Origin: Plumapathes pennacea
Lineage: Eukaryota; Cnidaria; Anthozoa; Antipatharia; Myriopathidae
Assembly (NCBI GenBank): GCA_964036295.1
Contig: OZ038462.1
Location: 1,495,501-1,559,500 of the forward strand
DNA: 64,000 nt
Reading direction: 5' to 3'
Under the pieces are notes generated by a model, which was given only the letters and a program-made list of their open reading frames with translations, searched no databases and was not told the DNA's origin. Positions within the stretch are counted from its first letter, which is position 1. Each line of letters opens with the position of its first letter. The translations under genes were made by a program, and so were the position numbers. Below are positions 52,780 to 64,000 of the stretch, piece after piece.

Positions 52780-55700
52780 ATTTGAAGGTTTTGATATAAA
52801 TTTTGTGATATTTCAAAGAGCCGGTCGCGAGTAATAAGAGCAAATCCTCGCCCAACACTTTACTCTTTCAAACAAAAGAGCGTAAAATTATGCGATGCTC
52901 TCTTGCTATATCTCTTCAACGGCTGAAGCAAAAATAAAACAATTGTATTGCAAAAGTCTCCTTATAGTCTAAGGAAAGTTTCCTGAAAGTGTGGAGAGTT
53001 TTAATTTTTTGCTCAAAATCGACTCTTTTTGGTAAAAACCATAGGCTATAGCTCTACCATTTTTGCCAAAATTGGTCATTTTTTGCAGTTTTTGGCCTAA
53101 TCTAAGAAACACATGAAACTTTTAGGAAACGTTTCTGGGAGTATAGCGAAGGTTTTGATATAAGTTCTGTGATATTTCATAGAGCCGGTCGCGAGTAATA
53201 GGAGCAAATCCTCGCCCAACACTTTACCGTTTCAGTGCTCGACATTAAGGTTTTAGGTTGGTTGCCCTTCAGACTGTAGATTGACTTCAAGCAATAGAAA
53301 GTTTCATAATTTCTAGTTGCCCGACCCAGAATTTACCTGCCCGACGAAATGTTTTGGTTGCCCCGGGCAAGCGGGAAACCGTTAATGTCGAGCGCTGCGT
53401 TTTCAAACAAAAGAGCGTAAAGTTATGCGTACTTTTCCTGCTATATTTCATCAAGATCTGAAGAAAAATAGGACAAATGTATTTTTAAAAAGTCTCGTTA
53501 TAGTCCCAGGAAGGTTTCTTGAAAGTTTGGACAGTTTTAAATTTTTGCTCAAAATCGACCGTTTTTGGAAAAAAACCATGGGCTATAGCCTTACCATTTT
53601 GTCCAAAATTGGCCAATTTTCGACAGGTTTTGGTCTGATCTCAGAATTGCATGAAACTTTCAGCAAATGTTCCTGGGAGTAAAGCGAAGGTTTTGATATA
53701 TTTTTAGAGCCCGTTTTCGAGTAATAGGAGCAAATCCTCTCCTAACACTTTATCGTTTTCAAACAAAAGTGCGTAAAATTATGCGTACTTTTCCTGCTTT
53801 ATCTCGTCAAGATCTGAAGAAAATAAGACAAATGTATTGCAAAAAGTCTCGTTATAGTCCCAGGAAGGTTTCTTGAAAGTTTGGACAGTTTTAAATATTT
53901 GCTCAAAATCGACCGTTTTTGGCAAAAAACCATGGGCTATAGCCTTACCATTTTGTCCAAAATTGGCCATTTTCGACAGGTTTTGGTCTGATCTCAGAAT
54001 TGCATGAAACTTTCAGCAAATGTTCCTGGGAGTACAGCGAAGGTTTTAATATATGTTTTAGAACCGGTTTTCGAGTAATAGGAGCAAATCCTCGCCTAAC
54101 ACTTTACCGTTTTCAAACAAAAGAGCGTAAAATTATGCGTACTTTTCCTGCTATATCTCGTCAAGATCTGAAGAAAAATAAGACAAATGTATTGCAAAAA
54201 GTCTTGTTATAGTCCCAGGAAGGTTTCTTGAAAGTTTGGACAGTTTTAAATTTTTGCTCAAAATCGACCGTTTTTGGCAAAAAACCATGGGCTATAGCCT
54301 TACCATTTTGTCCAAAATTGGCCATTTTCGACAGGTTTTGGTCTGATCTCAGAATTGCATGAAACTTTCAGCAAATGTTCCTGGGAGTACAGCGAAGGTT
54401 TTGATATATTTTTAGAGCCCGTTTTCGAGTAATAGGAGCAAATCCTCTCCTAACACTTTATCGTTTTCAAACAAAAGAGCGTAAAATTATGCGTACTTTC
54501 CCTGCTATATCTCGTCAAGATCTGAAGAAAAATAAGACAAATGTATTGCAAAAAGTCTCGTTATAGTCCCAGGAAGGTTTCTTGAAAGTTTGGAGAGTTT
54601 TAAATTTTTGCTCAAAATCGACCGTTTTTGGCAAAAAACCATGGGCTATAGCCTTACCATTTTGTCCAAAATTGGCCATTTTCGACAGGTTTTGGTCTGA
54701 TCTCAGAATTGCATGAAACTTTCAGGAAATGTCCCTGGGAGTACAGCGAAGGTTTTAATATATGTTTTAGAACCGGTTTTCGAGTAATAGGAGCAAATCC
54801 TCGCTTAACACTTTACCGTTTTCAAACAAAAGAGCGTAAAATTATGCATACTTTCCCTGCTATATCTCGTCAAGATCTCAAGAAAAATAGGTCAAATGTA
54901 TTGCAAAATGTCTCGTTATACTCCCAGGAAGGTTTCTTGAAAGTTTGGACAGTTTTAAATTTTTGCTCAAAATCGACCATTTTTGGCAAAAAACCATGGG
55001 CTATAGTCTTACCATTTTGTCCAAAATTGGCCATTTTCGACAGGTTTTGGTCTGATCTCAGAATTGCATGAAACTTTCAGCAAATGTTCCTGGGAGTACA
55101 GCGAAGGTTTTAATATATGTTTTAGAACCGGTTTTCGAGTAATAGGAGCAAATCCTCGCTTAACACTTTACCGTTTTCAAACAAAAGAGCGTAAAATTAT
55201 GCATACTTTCCCTGCTATATCTCGTCAAGATCTCAAGAAAAATAGGTCAAATGTATTGCAAAAAGTCTCGTTATACTCCCAGGAAGGTTTCTTGAAAGTT
55301 TGGACAGTTTTAAATTTTTGCTCAAAATCGACCATTTTTGGCAAAAAACCATGGGCTATAGTCTTACCATTTTGTCCAAAATTGGCCATTTTCGACAGGT
55401 TTTGGTCTGATCTCAGAATTGCATGAAACTTTCAGCAAATGTTCCTGGGAGTAAAGCGAAGGTTTTGATATATTTTTAGAGCCGGTTTTCGAGTAATAGG
55501 AGCAAATCCTCGCCTAACACTTTACCGTTTTCAAACAAAAGAGCGTAAAATTATGCGTACTTTTCCTGCTATATCTCGTCAAGATCTGAAGAAAATGAGA
55601 CAAATGTATTGCAAAAGGTCTTGTTATAGTCCCAGGAAGGTTTCTTGAAAGTTTGGAGAGTTTTAAATTTTTGCTCAAAATCGACCGTTTTTGGCAAAAA

Positions 55701-58175
55701 ACCATGGGCTATAGCCTTACCATTTTGCCCAAAATTGGCCATTTTCGACAGGTTTTGGTCTGATCTCAGAATTGCAAAAAACTTTCAGCAAATGTTCCTG
55801 GGAGTACAGCGAAGGTTTTCATATATTTTTTAGAGCCGGTTTTCGAGTAATAGGAGCAAATCCTCGCTTAACACTTTACCGTTTTCAAACAAAAGAGCGT
55901 AAAATTATGCGTACTTTCCCTGCTATATCTCGTCAAGATCTGAAGAAAAATACAACAAATGTATTGCAAAAGGTCTTGTTATAGTCCCAGGAAGATTTCT
56001 TGAAAGTTTGGACAGTTTTGAATTTTTGCTCAAAATCGACCGTTTTTGGCAAAAAACCATGGGCTATAGCCTTACCATTTTGCCCAAAATTGGCCATTTT
56101 GGACAGGTTTTGGTCTGATCTCAGAATTGCATGAAACTTTCAGCAAATGTTCCTGGAAGTAAAGCGAAGGTTTTCATACATTTTTTAGAGCCGGTTTTCG
56201 AGTAATAGGAGCAAATCCTCGCTTAACACTTTATCGTTTTCAAACAAAAGAGCGTAAAATTATGCGTACTTTCCCTGCTATATCTCGTCAAGATCTGAAG
56301 AAAAATAAGACAAATGTATTGCAAAAGGTCTCGTTATAGTCCCAGGAAGGTTTCTTGAAAGTTTGGACAGTTTTAAATTTTTGCTCAAAATCGACCGCTT
56401 TTGGCAAAAAACCATGGGCTATAGCCTTACCATTTTGTCCAAAATTGGCCATTTTCGACAGGTTTTGGTCTGATCTCAGAATTGCATGAAACTTTCAGCA
56501 AATGTCCCTGGGAGTACAGCGAAGGTTTTAATATATTTTTTAGAGTCGGTTTTCGAGTAATAGGAGCAAATCCTCGCCTAACACTTTATCGTTTTCAAAC
56601 AAAAGAGCGTAAAATTATGCGTACTTTTCCTGCTATATCTCGTCAAGATCTGAAGAAAAATAAGACAAATGTATTGCAAAAGGTCTTGTTATAGTCCCAG
56701 GAAGGTTTCTTGAAAGTTTGGAGAGTTTTAAATTTTTGCTCAAAATCGACCGTTTTTGGGAAAAACCATGGGTTATAGCCTTACCATTTTGTCCAAAATT
56801 GGCCATTTTCGACAGGTTTTGGTCTGATCTCAGAATTGCATGAAACTTTCAGCAAATGTTCCTGGGAGTACAGCGAAGGTTTTCATATATTTCTTACAGC
56901 CGGTTTTCGAGTAATAGGAGCAATTCCTCGCTTAACACTTTACCGTTTTCAAACAAAAGAGCGTAAAATTATGCGTACTTTCCCTGCTATATCTCGTCAA
57001 GATCTGAAGAAAAATACAACAAATGTATTGCAAAAGGTCTTGTTATAGTCCCAGGAAGATTTCTTGAAAGTTTGGAGAGTTTTAAATTTTTGCTCAAAAT
57101 CGACCGTTTTTGGCAAAAAACCATGGGCTATAGCCTTACCATTTTGCCCAAAATTGGCCATTTTCAACAGGTTTTGGTTTGATCTCAGAATTGCATGAAA
57201 CTTTCAGCAAATGTTCCTGGGAGTACAGCGAAGGTTTTAATATATGTTTTAGAGCCGGTTTTCGAGTAATAGGAGCAATTCCTCGCTTAACACTTTACCG
57301 TTTTCAAACAAAAGAGCGTAAAATTATGCGTACTTTCCCTGCTATATCTCGTCAAGATCTGAAGAAAAATAAGACAAATGTATTGCAAAAAGTCTTGTTA
57401 TAGTCCTAGGAAGGTTTCTTGAAAGTTTGGACAGTTTTAAATTTTTGCTCAAAATCGACCGTTTTTGGCAAAAAACCATGGGCTATAGCCTTACCATTTT
57501 GTCCAAAATTGGCCATTTTCGACAGGTTTTGGTCTGATCTCAGAATTGCATGAAACTTTCAGCAAATGTCCCTGGGAGTACAGCGAAGGTTTTCATATAT
57601 TTTTTAGAGCCGGTTTTCGAGTAATAGGAGCAAATCCTCGCCTAACACTTTACCGTTTTCAAACAAAAGAGCGTAAAATTATGCGTACTTTTCCTGCTAT
57701 ATCTCGTCAAGATCTGAAGAAAAATAAGACAAATGTATTGCAAAAGGTCTTGTTATAGTCCCAGGAAGGTTTCTTGAAAGTTTGGAGAGTTTTAAATTTT
57801 TGCTCAAAATCGACCGTTTTTGGCAAAAACCATGGGCTATAGCCTTACCATTTTGTCCAAAATTGGCCATTTTCGACAGGTTTTGGTCTGATCTCAGAAT
57901 TGCATGAAACTTTCAGCAAATGTTCCTGGGAGTACAGCGAAGGTTTTAATATACATTTGTAGAGCCGGTTTTCGAGTAATAGGAGCAAATCCTCTCCTAA
58001 CACTTTACCGTTTTCAAACAAAAGAGCGTAAAGTTATGCGTACTTTTCCTGCTATATCTCGTCATGATCTGAAGAAAAAATAAGACAAATGTATTTCAGA
58101 AGTCTCGTTATAGTCCCAGGAAGGTTTCTTGAAAGTTTGGAGAGTTAAATTTTTGCTCAGCCTTACCATTTTGCC
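52780..58175. repeat. Satellite array, about 15 x 355 bp
   Basis: Using GAGTAATAGGAGCAAATCCT as an anchor, units begin near 52829, 53189, 53717, 54075, 54427, 54783, 55138, 55491, 55847, 56200, 56560, 56916, 57266, 57622 and 57977; spacing is 350-360 bp except one of 528 bp holding an insertion. Inner units are highly alike, the first two and the last are diverged or truncated, as expected for unequal-exchange homogenisation. Every unit contains open frames of 60-120 codons, but their stops and starts shift and no protein family is recognised, so I do not call genes here. Confidence 0.95.
53233..53397. mobile_element. 165-bp TIR element inside a satellite unit
   Basis: Begins CAGTGCTCGACATTAA and ends TTAATGTCGAGCGCTG (16-bp inverted ends, one mismatch). 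Flanked by a direct repeat CGTTT (53228-53232 and 53398-53402); removing the element and one repeat restores the satellite consensus exactly (ACCGTTTTCAAAC). Non-autonomous. Confidence 0.88.
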
Positions 58176-59007
58176 CGAAATTGGCCATTTTCGGCGGTTT
58201 TTGGTCCAAGTCCAAAATAATATTGTTAATTCGCGTATGCTTAAATCTGAGGAGCGAGAATACACACAATGTAAACGCACTCTATGGGCGGCGAGTTTAT
58301 CAGGTGACAAAGTGAGCGCTATTCCTTGTTGGGAAAGCTTGAATATGACGTATCTAGAATGAATTGCATTATTTAGCCTGGCTCACTATGATTCCAGTAA
58401 TGACGCAGTCTGTGTCCGTTGGAATGGCCGCTGTGGAACAACGCACGCGTTTGGTTTTATTTCAAATGTTTGAAGAACAGACATATTAGCAGTGCAAGGA
58501 AACGCCATCGGCTCGCTTGAGTAGCAAACGCAAAACTAAAGCAATTACACGCCGATTACTTTCGAATTTACTATACTGGAGTGTCGAGTGCAAGTTTTAG
58601 TTTTCTTTCAGGGTTTCCTTCTGAGAGTTCCGCGGTACGTCTTCGCAAACGCATTACGTTTTTTTTTTTTTGACAGAAGTGATATCTTAAATGTTGAAGT
58701 TTACATGCGCAGCACGTACTGCAATACCCTGCGAGACAGGGGTTACCTCTACTACAAATAAACTAAACGTAAATGTATTTACCAGTATTCGTTCCTATTT
58801 TCATGCAAAGAACTTTGATTCGAACAATGGCAGGGTCGACAGCGTAAAAAGGCAAAACCCAGGATTAGCCTAATCGTACTTTGAACAGCCGGCAACAACA
58901 GAATGGACTTTGCATGTCTGCTACGCACAAGTCAATAAAATATATTTCCTTCGTTTAGTTACTCCATGGTCAGCATACCCAACCCTAACTTAAACTTGAG
59001 AGGTCCC
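58176..59007. other. Spacer after the satellite
   Basis: Contains a fragment of MITE family 1 (about 58440-58565), a poly-T run near 58660 and a piece of family 3 (about 58855-58885). No gene seen. Confidence 0.5.
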
Positions 59008-62000
59008 CTATCTGTTTTGTGAAAACTTTGCCCTAAAATAGGAGAGGCGTTTCTTTTTGGCCTGATACGAGGGAACATCATTCGACGTGCTCGCCGAGCC
59101 CCTCCACCGAGTGCCCTCAACATGATGATTTTTAACTTGAGCCCTGCGCTCGCGAGGTCCTCCGTGAGGCTTCCACTTCTTGTTGATCAAGTCTTTCGTC
59201 GCAGGAATGACCTGAGGACCGAGTGCTGGTGGGTGCCTCGCTTTGATGCGATCCACCACCGCCTGTGCGTCCAAAGAGAAATTTGCCCGCAGGAGTCTCT
59301 CGTTACTAGTCCCATCACGGTCTTCATCTGTGGAAACATCACTCGTGCTTACCTCTCCGTACTCGACCCGACTCCTATGAATAGTCTCCGCGACACCGTC
59401 GCTAAGCGCCACACTAGCCTCGGAAGTCGAGTCAATTTTTGGTGATTGACAGGTGTTGATCTTTGACCATCCATTGTTCACCTTCAACACGTCATCTTCA
59501 TCTAGTGAATCAAAGTCAAAGTCAAACTCATCGCCAAAATCTCCTGAAGATATCGAGGAGTCATAGCATGGGACTGTGACCGTGAATTCCGATTCCCTCA
59601 AGCTGTCGGTAGATTTCCCTCGGGTATTACTCACAGATTCCTTGCTATTGCTCTGACCTCCTTTCCATCCAAGATCCTCCACAACCTCGCCAGAACAATT
59701 ACCACGTGACCAAAGTGCCTCGCCGGATGGCTCAGACAACTTTCTTTTGATTCCGGCTGAGGCATTCTTGGTCGTCACGTGCTCATCAACACTCGCGGTC
59801 TCCAAATGTGGAACGTTGAAGGTGACGCGCTTTGGAACCCTATCATTAAGGGTCTCACGCAAAGGTTCCCGGATGTTTTCATCACAGGGTCCTGCTGAAG
59901 TCACCCGACCTAACACAAATTCCTGGAAGTCTGAAAATGTTTTGACAGGAAACAGAAGATTCCGATTTTTGGCATCCTGAATTAGAGCCATCCAGTCTCT
60001 GTTGGTCTGCAACACAAAAGGAAATAGAATTAGCAGCTGACTACACTGCATTGCACGACAATAATCTATCTCACACATTGCACTACTTCATACTACACTA
60101 CTACATTCTTCTACACTACCTATTACTCTTCAACTACACTACACTGTACTACTTTACTTCACAACACTATTCCACACAACACTACACAACACTACAGTGC
60201 ACTGCATCACACTGCATCACACACCACACCACACCATACTACACTACAGTACAGTACACTACACTACACTAAACTACACTGCATTAACACCAACACCAAC
60301 ACCACACACTACACTTCACCACACTATAAAGTTACCTCCAAGGTTTTGCAGTGTCCAAAAATGTATAGGGCGTGGCGAGCACGTGTTAAGGCTACGTTCA
60401 TCCGCTGAGGGTTGGCCAAAAACCTGTTGAACAAGACAATAATGCACTTAAACACAAGCAATAAAATGAAACATCGGCAAAGTACCTTGGGTTATAAAAA
60501 GACTCAACACCAGAGCCTAAAATGGGTTCCTCGTGCTGTAAACACTGCTCTTTCGATCCCGGTGAACCAAACGCCTCACCAGCTGGTTTCACACCATTTT
60601 ACGTGGAAATCGCTGGCAACTGTAATAACAGATGGCTAAGTGGAGCCAACTCAAGCCAACTTTGCAAAATCACCCAAATTGCGCGCACCAAACGGCACTC
60701 CCAAGTCGAGTCAAGTCGCAAGGAAACCATTCAACTGCAATAACAAAAGCTGATGCAATCACCTTGCGTTGACGTTAGCTTGACTTGACTCTACTTGGCG
60801 TGGGTGGCCAAACAAGAAAACACGTGGGTCGACTTGGCTGACAATTTGAGCTCGGTTAAATTCGAGCCAAGTTGGCGGCCAAACGATGCCCAGGTCGAAC
60901 CCAAGTCGAAAACTTGGGTTGAGTTGGATTCGGGAGTCCGTTTGGTCAGGGCTTAGCCATTTTCAAGATGGCTCTTGCTTCTGTTACAAAACGAGTCCCC
61001 GTACGAAACCTGACTTCGCACGGAAATGGTCTACCACCATTGCCAATGATAAGCAGCGTATGTTTAAGAAAAAAAGAAAGTAAGTAAGAAAAAAATCCAA
61101 TAAAATTATCTTTTTACCCGATCGATCCTGCGATGCCTCTGGCACGCACGCACGACAAGATGATGACGTCTTTCTCTCTTCCCTAAACAGAACACAAAGA
61201 GGCTGATCAAACTATAAACTCTCCTTATGTAACCCATGCTGTGTCTTCATAAATGGAACTAATAATTTATATTACAGGATGTACTAATTGCGAGTTTTCA
61301 TTTGAGTGGTCACACATTTAGATTTAACAGTTTAGCTTTAATTTAATTTAACAGTTCAGGAGTTGGAAGTGAACATTGCTATCAAAATAAGTATTGAGTG
61401 AAGTTCGCCTTTGGTTCGTAGTGAAAAGAAGAGGAAGACGCACCTGAAACCCATCCACCGTGTTCACTTCAATATTTGCATGGGTTCTACAACGAAAATG
61501 AAAGAATTCACTCGACATAAACATCGCGCCAACAACTAGGAGACAACCTTACCAACTTCAAACCCCTACTGATGACCCCTTCGGGCCGATTTTTTAACAG
61601 GGACCGCGGTTAAAAAAGTCCTGGTCTAAACAAGGTCCAAACAGTAGCCGTGCTTATCGGACCACGGCTGTAACGTGGTATTTATAAACCGACGCCGATT
61701 AATGTTCTAAAAATTCAATTCAGCCTTTGGCAAACCCTGGTTTACAGACTCCGTCTGACCTTCAATTTAGCGATAAACGAGGTCCGTCAATCTTCATTAT
61801 AGAGATACATCATACAGTATAGAGAACTAGGTTCTTGATCATTTTATTAGGGGAAAGCCGATTAAACTATCAGTTATCACTACATAATTCATACGTTTTC
61901 ACTTAAAAGGTTGGGATAATCTGCACTTTGAGCTTGGGGTTGAAGGAATTAAACCACCAATTCTTACGACACTACATCATTCGCGCAGCTTCTCTTTGTA

Positions 62001-62711
62001 TGGTTATTAGAGCATTTTGATTTCAGGATAACAAACACTAGAAAGTTCGGGCACCTTTCCCGTAAGCGACTCTGTAGCTGACCCTGTTGTCGTCGGTACG
62101 GAGTTATTATACCAACGCTTTTCCCTGGTAGAACTTTCTTTGTAATGAGTTCAGCCACAAGGTCTGCAACAAGCTGAACCTCCTCTGGGTTCCACAGAGA
62201 TCTGTCACAATGTGGACAAAATAAAACATACGATAAAGCGTGACAATAGTTCGCTGAAGGGCTACCCCTTAGCATTCTTATATACACCTTATAACAAAAC
62301 TAAAACATGACAACTTCCTGTGTAATGACGTCTTTGTATATTTGGTTACTGTGGGGTGGAGGATCCAGAAATGTTGAAAAGTCGGCCCTTTCTGCACAAA
62401 TTTCAAATAACTGTTGGAAAACAGTAAGTAAATAAATGCAATACAAAACATACCCGCGTTCCTCGCAAATCTCCCTTCCGTCCACGACATCAAAGAAGGC
62501 GTAAGGCATTTTCAGTGGAAACGGTCGATGTTCCAGGGAACTGCAATGCAGAATATACAACGTAGAAGTGGCGTAACGGTTGCTTGGAAACGGGTCTAAG
62601 AACCCTGCAGCGCGAAGGGGTCCGAAAAAGATTATCCTGCGCCTCGAGAGGCTGTTAAAATTCGCAGCGTGCCTCTGGAACTCTTTGCCGGCTTCTTTTT
62701 CTTTTCCTTTT

Positions 62712-62744
<33 letters not shown>

Positions 62745-63993
62745 GGTTTCGTGAGACCCAGTTTCCAGGGCGAAAAGCGGACCAAATCCAAACAAGAATT
62801 CCTTAGCTTTGCTTATCTTCGACTTTGCCTATTGAAAATGAATGTTCCCGGATAAGAACAAAGTACAAGCACGCAGAGCATTATGGTTATGGGAGATTCT
62901 GTAGAGAGTCACGTGAGTACCTGTCGTTCAAGAGGCGCCTGCTGTACACGTGCTCAGCGGGGAAGCGAGAAATCTCGGGGTGCATCCGGTACTGTACATC
63001 CAGCATCATGACAGGTCGCTCGATGTTTCTCTCTAAAACATATTGGAGAAAGAAGTTAAGAAAGAAATTGAGGAGATAATGACGGGAGGATGGGAAAAAG
63101 AAATGGAAGCAGGGGAAGAAGAGAAGAAGAAATGGAGGAATAAAGGATAAAATGGAGGGAAGGAGGGAGAAAAGAAAGACTAAAAAAGGAAATGGATGAA
63201 GGAAGGAATTAAGAAAAGAGGAAAGGGATGAAAGAGAAAAGAAGGAAGTGAAGAAGGAAGCGTTAGCCATTAAAGAAGCAAGAAAGTGAGAGAGCAAGAA
63301 GCTCACCCTTTTTCAATGTTCTGAAAAACCTGTAAAATCTTTCAAACATGGACCGACCAAACATCATTTCCTTGGCTTTCTATAAAATGAAGAGCACTGT
63401 CAGTCACACAGCTCCGCGAAAACGCTTTGTCATCATCAGTTTACTGTAGAACTTACAGGGTCAGGGTTTTAAACTTAGGTAAATAAGACCTTTCAAGCTA
63501 ATTTATCTCACCCGAGAAAGAACCGTTGTCGGTAGCTGTTCAGGGTCTCCCACTAGCACAAGTTTTGAGGATCCCAGTTGAAGCGGTATGAGAATATCAA
63601 GCTCACATGACTGACACGCCTGCAGAAGAAGATAAACTAAGGGCCAGTTCACACTGAACGCAACGCGGTGACTCGCATCGAACGAGACGCGGCAACTCAC
63701 ATCAAACGCGACGTGCGGGAGTGAAAACTGCGGAGCAGCTGCGCATAACATCTCGATAAACATTTGCTTATTCTGTAGTCTAAGTCACACCGAGCAACGC
63801 AGCGATAGCACGACGACTCAAAGTGATGCAGTTGGAATCAAGGCAGCCTTGATCAACATCTCAAACCCTCCTTCCTTCCAAAGCCCGGCCCACTCGGACT
63901 GCCTCTGTCTCTACTTATCTCCTTCTTTCTCGTACAGCGCACTGTAAGTTTCTTACCTCATCCACAATCACACATGTGAAAGGCATCTGGCCC
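59008..63993 (-). CDS. SETX: Senataxin-like SF1B helicase, 3' part (5' end outside window)
   Basis: Ten exons in frame: 63957-63993, 63512-63619, 63307-63379, 62921-63032, 62454-62540, 62055-62201, 61444-61486, 61118-61182, 60336-60423, 59008-60006; about 585 C-terminal residues. Helicase motifs in order: II (VIVDEACQSCELD, split by an intron), III (LVLVGDPEQLPTTV), IV (VQYRMHPEI), a Sen1/Upf1-type GIITPYRRQQ, V (VDGFQGREKDVIILS) and VI (NVALTRARHALYIFG). The DEACQSCE box and QYRMHPE favour senataxin/Sen1 over ZGRF1 or UPF1. Family role: ATP-dependent unwinding of RNA:DNA hybrids and transcription termination. The last exon is a 333-codon poorly conserved tail with an acidic patch (DEFDFDFDSLDEDD) and a basic end. 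The N-terminal half and motif I lie beyond 64000. The orthologue assignment (SETX versus a Sen1-like paralogue) is moderately sure. Confidence 0.85.
60070..60315. repeat. Degenerate CACTA-rich simple repeat
   Basis: Imperfect ACACTACT/CACTACA units over about 245 bp in the intron before the last helicase exon. Confidence 0.85.
60640..60960. repeat. Inverted-repeat-rich intron segment
   Basis: CAAGTCGAGTCAAGTCG and related AAGTCGA/TCGACTT words recur in both orientations across this intron stretch, suggesting a decayed foldback element. No coding potential. Confidence 0.45.
63040..63300. repeat. GA-rich (purine) tract
   Basis: About 260 bp nearly all A and G on the plus strand (GAAGGAA, AAGAAAGAAG words), in a helicase intron. 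Such polypurine tracts can form triplex structures. Nearby at 62713-62742 is a 30-base poly-T run. Confidence 0.85.
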
Positions 63994-64000
63994 CTAAAAC

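Noticed and set aside
53425-57758. A series of similar 60-120-codon frames (MHETFSKC...)
   Set aside because: They repeat with the 355-bp satellite period, vary in frame and length between monomers, and match no family.
52780-58175. Regularly spaced repeats resembling a CRISPR array
   Set aside because: The 355-bp monomers are contiguous with no unique spacers, and the genome is eukaryotic.

Overview
The window looks like a cnidarian nuclear genome, most likely an anthozoan such as a stony coral or sea anemone. The evidence is intron-rich genes with GT-AG splicing, AT-rich spacers full of short terminal-inverted-repeat (TIR) elements, nuclear tRNAs, and two genes carrying the minicollagen-type cysteine-rich domain (CRD, C-x3-C-x3-C-x3-C-x3-CC), which is known only from stinging-capsule (nematocyst) proteins of Cnidaria. 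The species assignment is inference. All exon models were built by hand from splice signals and reading phase; every CDS described sums to a whole number of codons.

Layout. (1) 1345-8526, minus strand: a secreted protein with four LamG/concanavalin-like domains (12 exons, about 922 aa). (2) 8663-9933: a gene-fragment-carrying DNA transposon with TIRs of about 170 bp and a perfect 9-bp target duplication (Pack-MULE-like). (3) 9.9-17.5 kb: mostly intergenic, with two tRNA-Pro genes (TGG and CGG anticodons) on opposite strands and a small secreted IGFBP-type cysteine-rich protein. (4) 17515-21156, plus: a second secreted LamG protein with a single domain. (5) 22834-29535 and 33703-44217, both minus: tandem paralogues with the order CAP/SCP, 24-nt micro-exon, C-type lectin, SEA-like module, minicollagen CRD, long proline-rich region with C-x7-C motifs, second CRD. 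This matches the core of NOWA (nematocyst outer wall antigen) fused to a minicollagen-like two-CRD tail; the larger copy adds vWA, LamG and EGF domains at its N-terminus. (6) 45878-52613, plus: ICE2/NARG2, a Little Elongation Complex subunit, with a tandemly repeated acidic region. (7) 52.8-58.2 kb: about 15 copies of a 355-bp satellite monomer, one interrupted by a 165-bp TIR element. (8) 59008-63993, minus: the 3' part of a senataxin-like SF1 helicase, running off the right edge.

How the genes fit together. The first 44 kb is a cluster of secreted modular proteins (LamG x2, NOWA-like x2) built largely from phase-1 exons, the phase suited to domain shuffling. The two NOWA-like genes would be predicted to build or cross-link the nematocyst capsule wall through disulphide exchange between CRDs. 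The right third holds unrelated nuclear housekeeping genes (snRNA transcription; RNA/DNA helicase), convergent across the satellite array. The most interesting signal is the NOWA-minicollagen chimera pair with its repeated C-x7-C proline-rich spacer.
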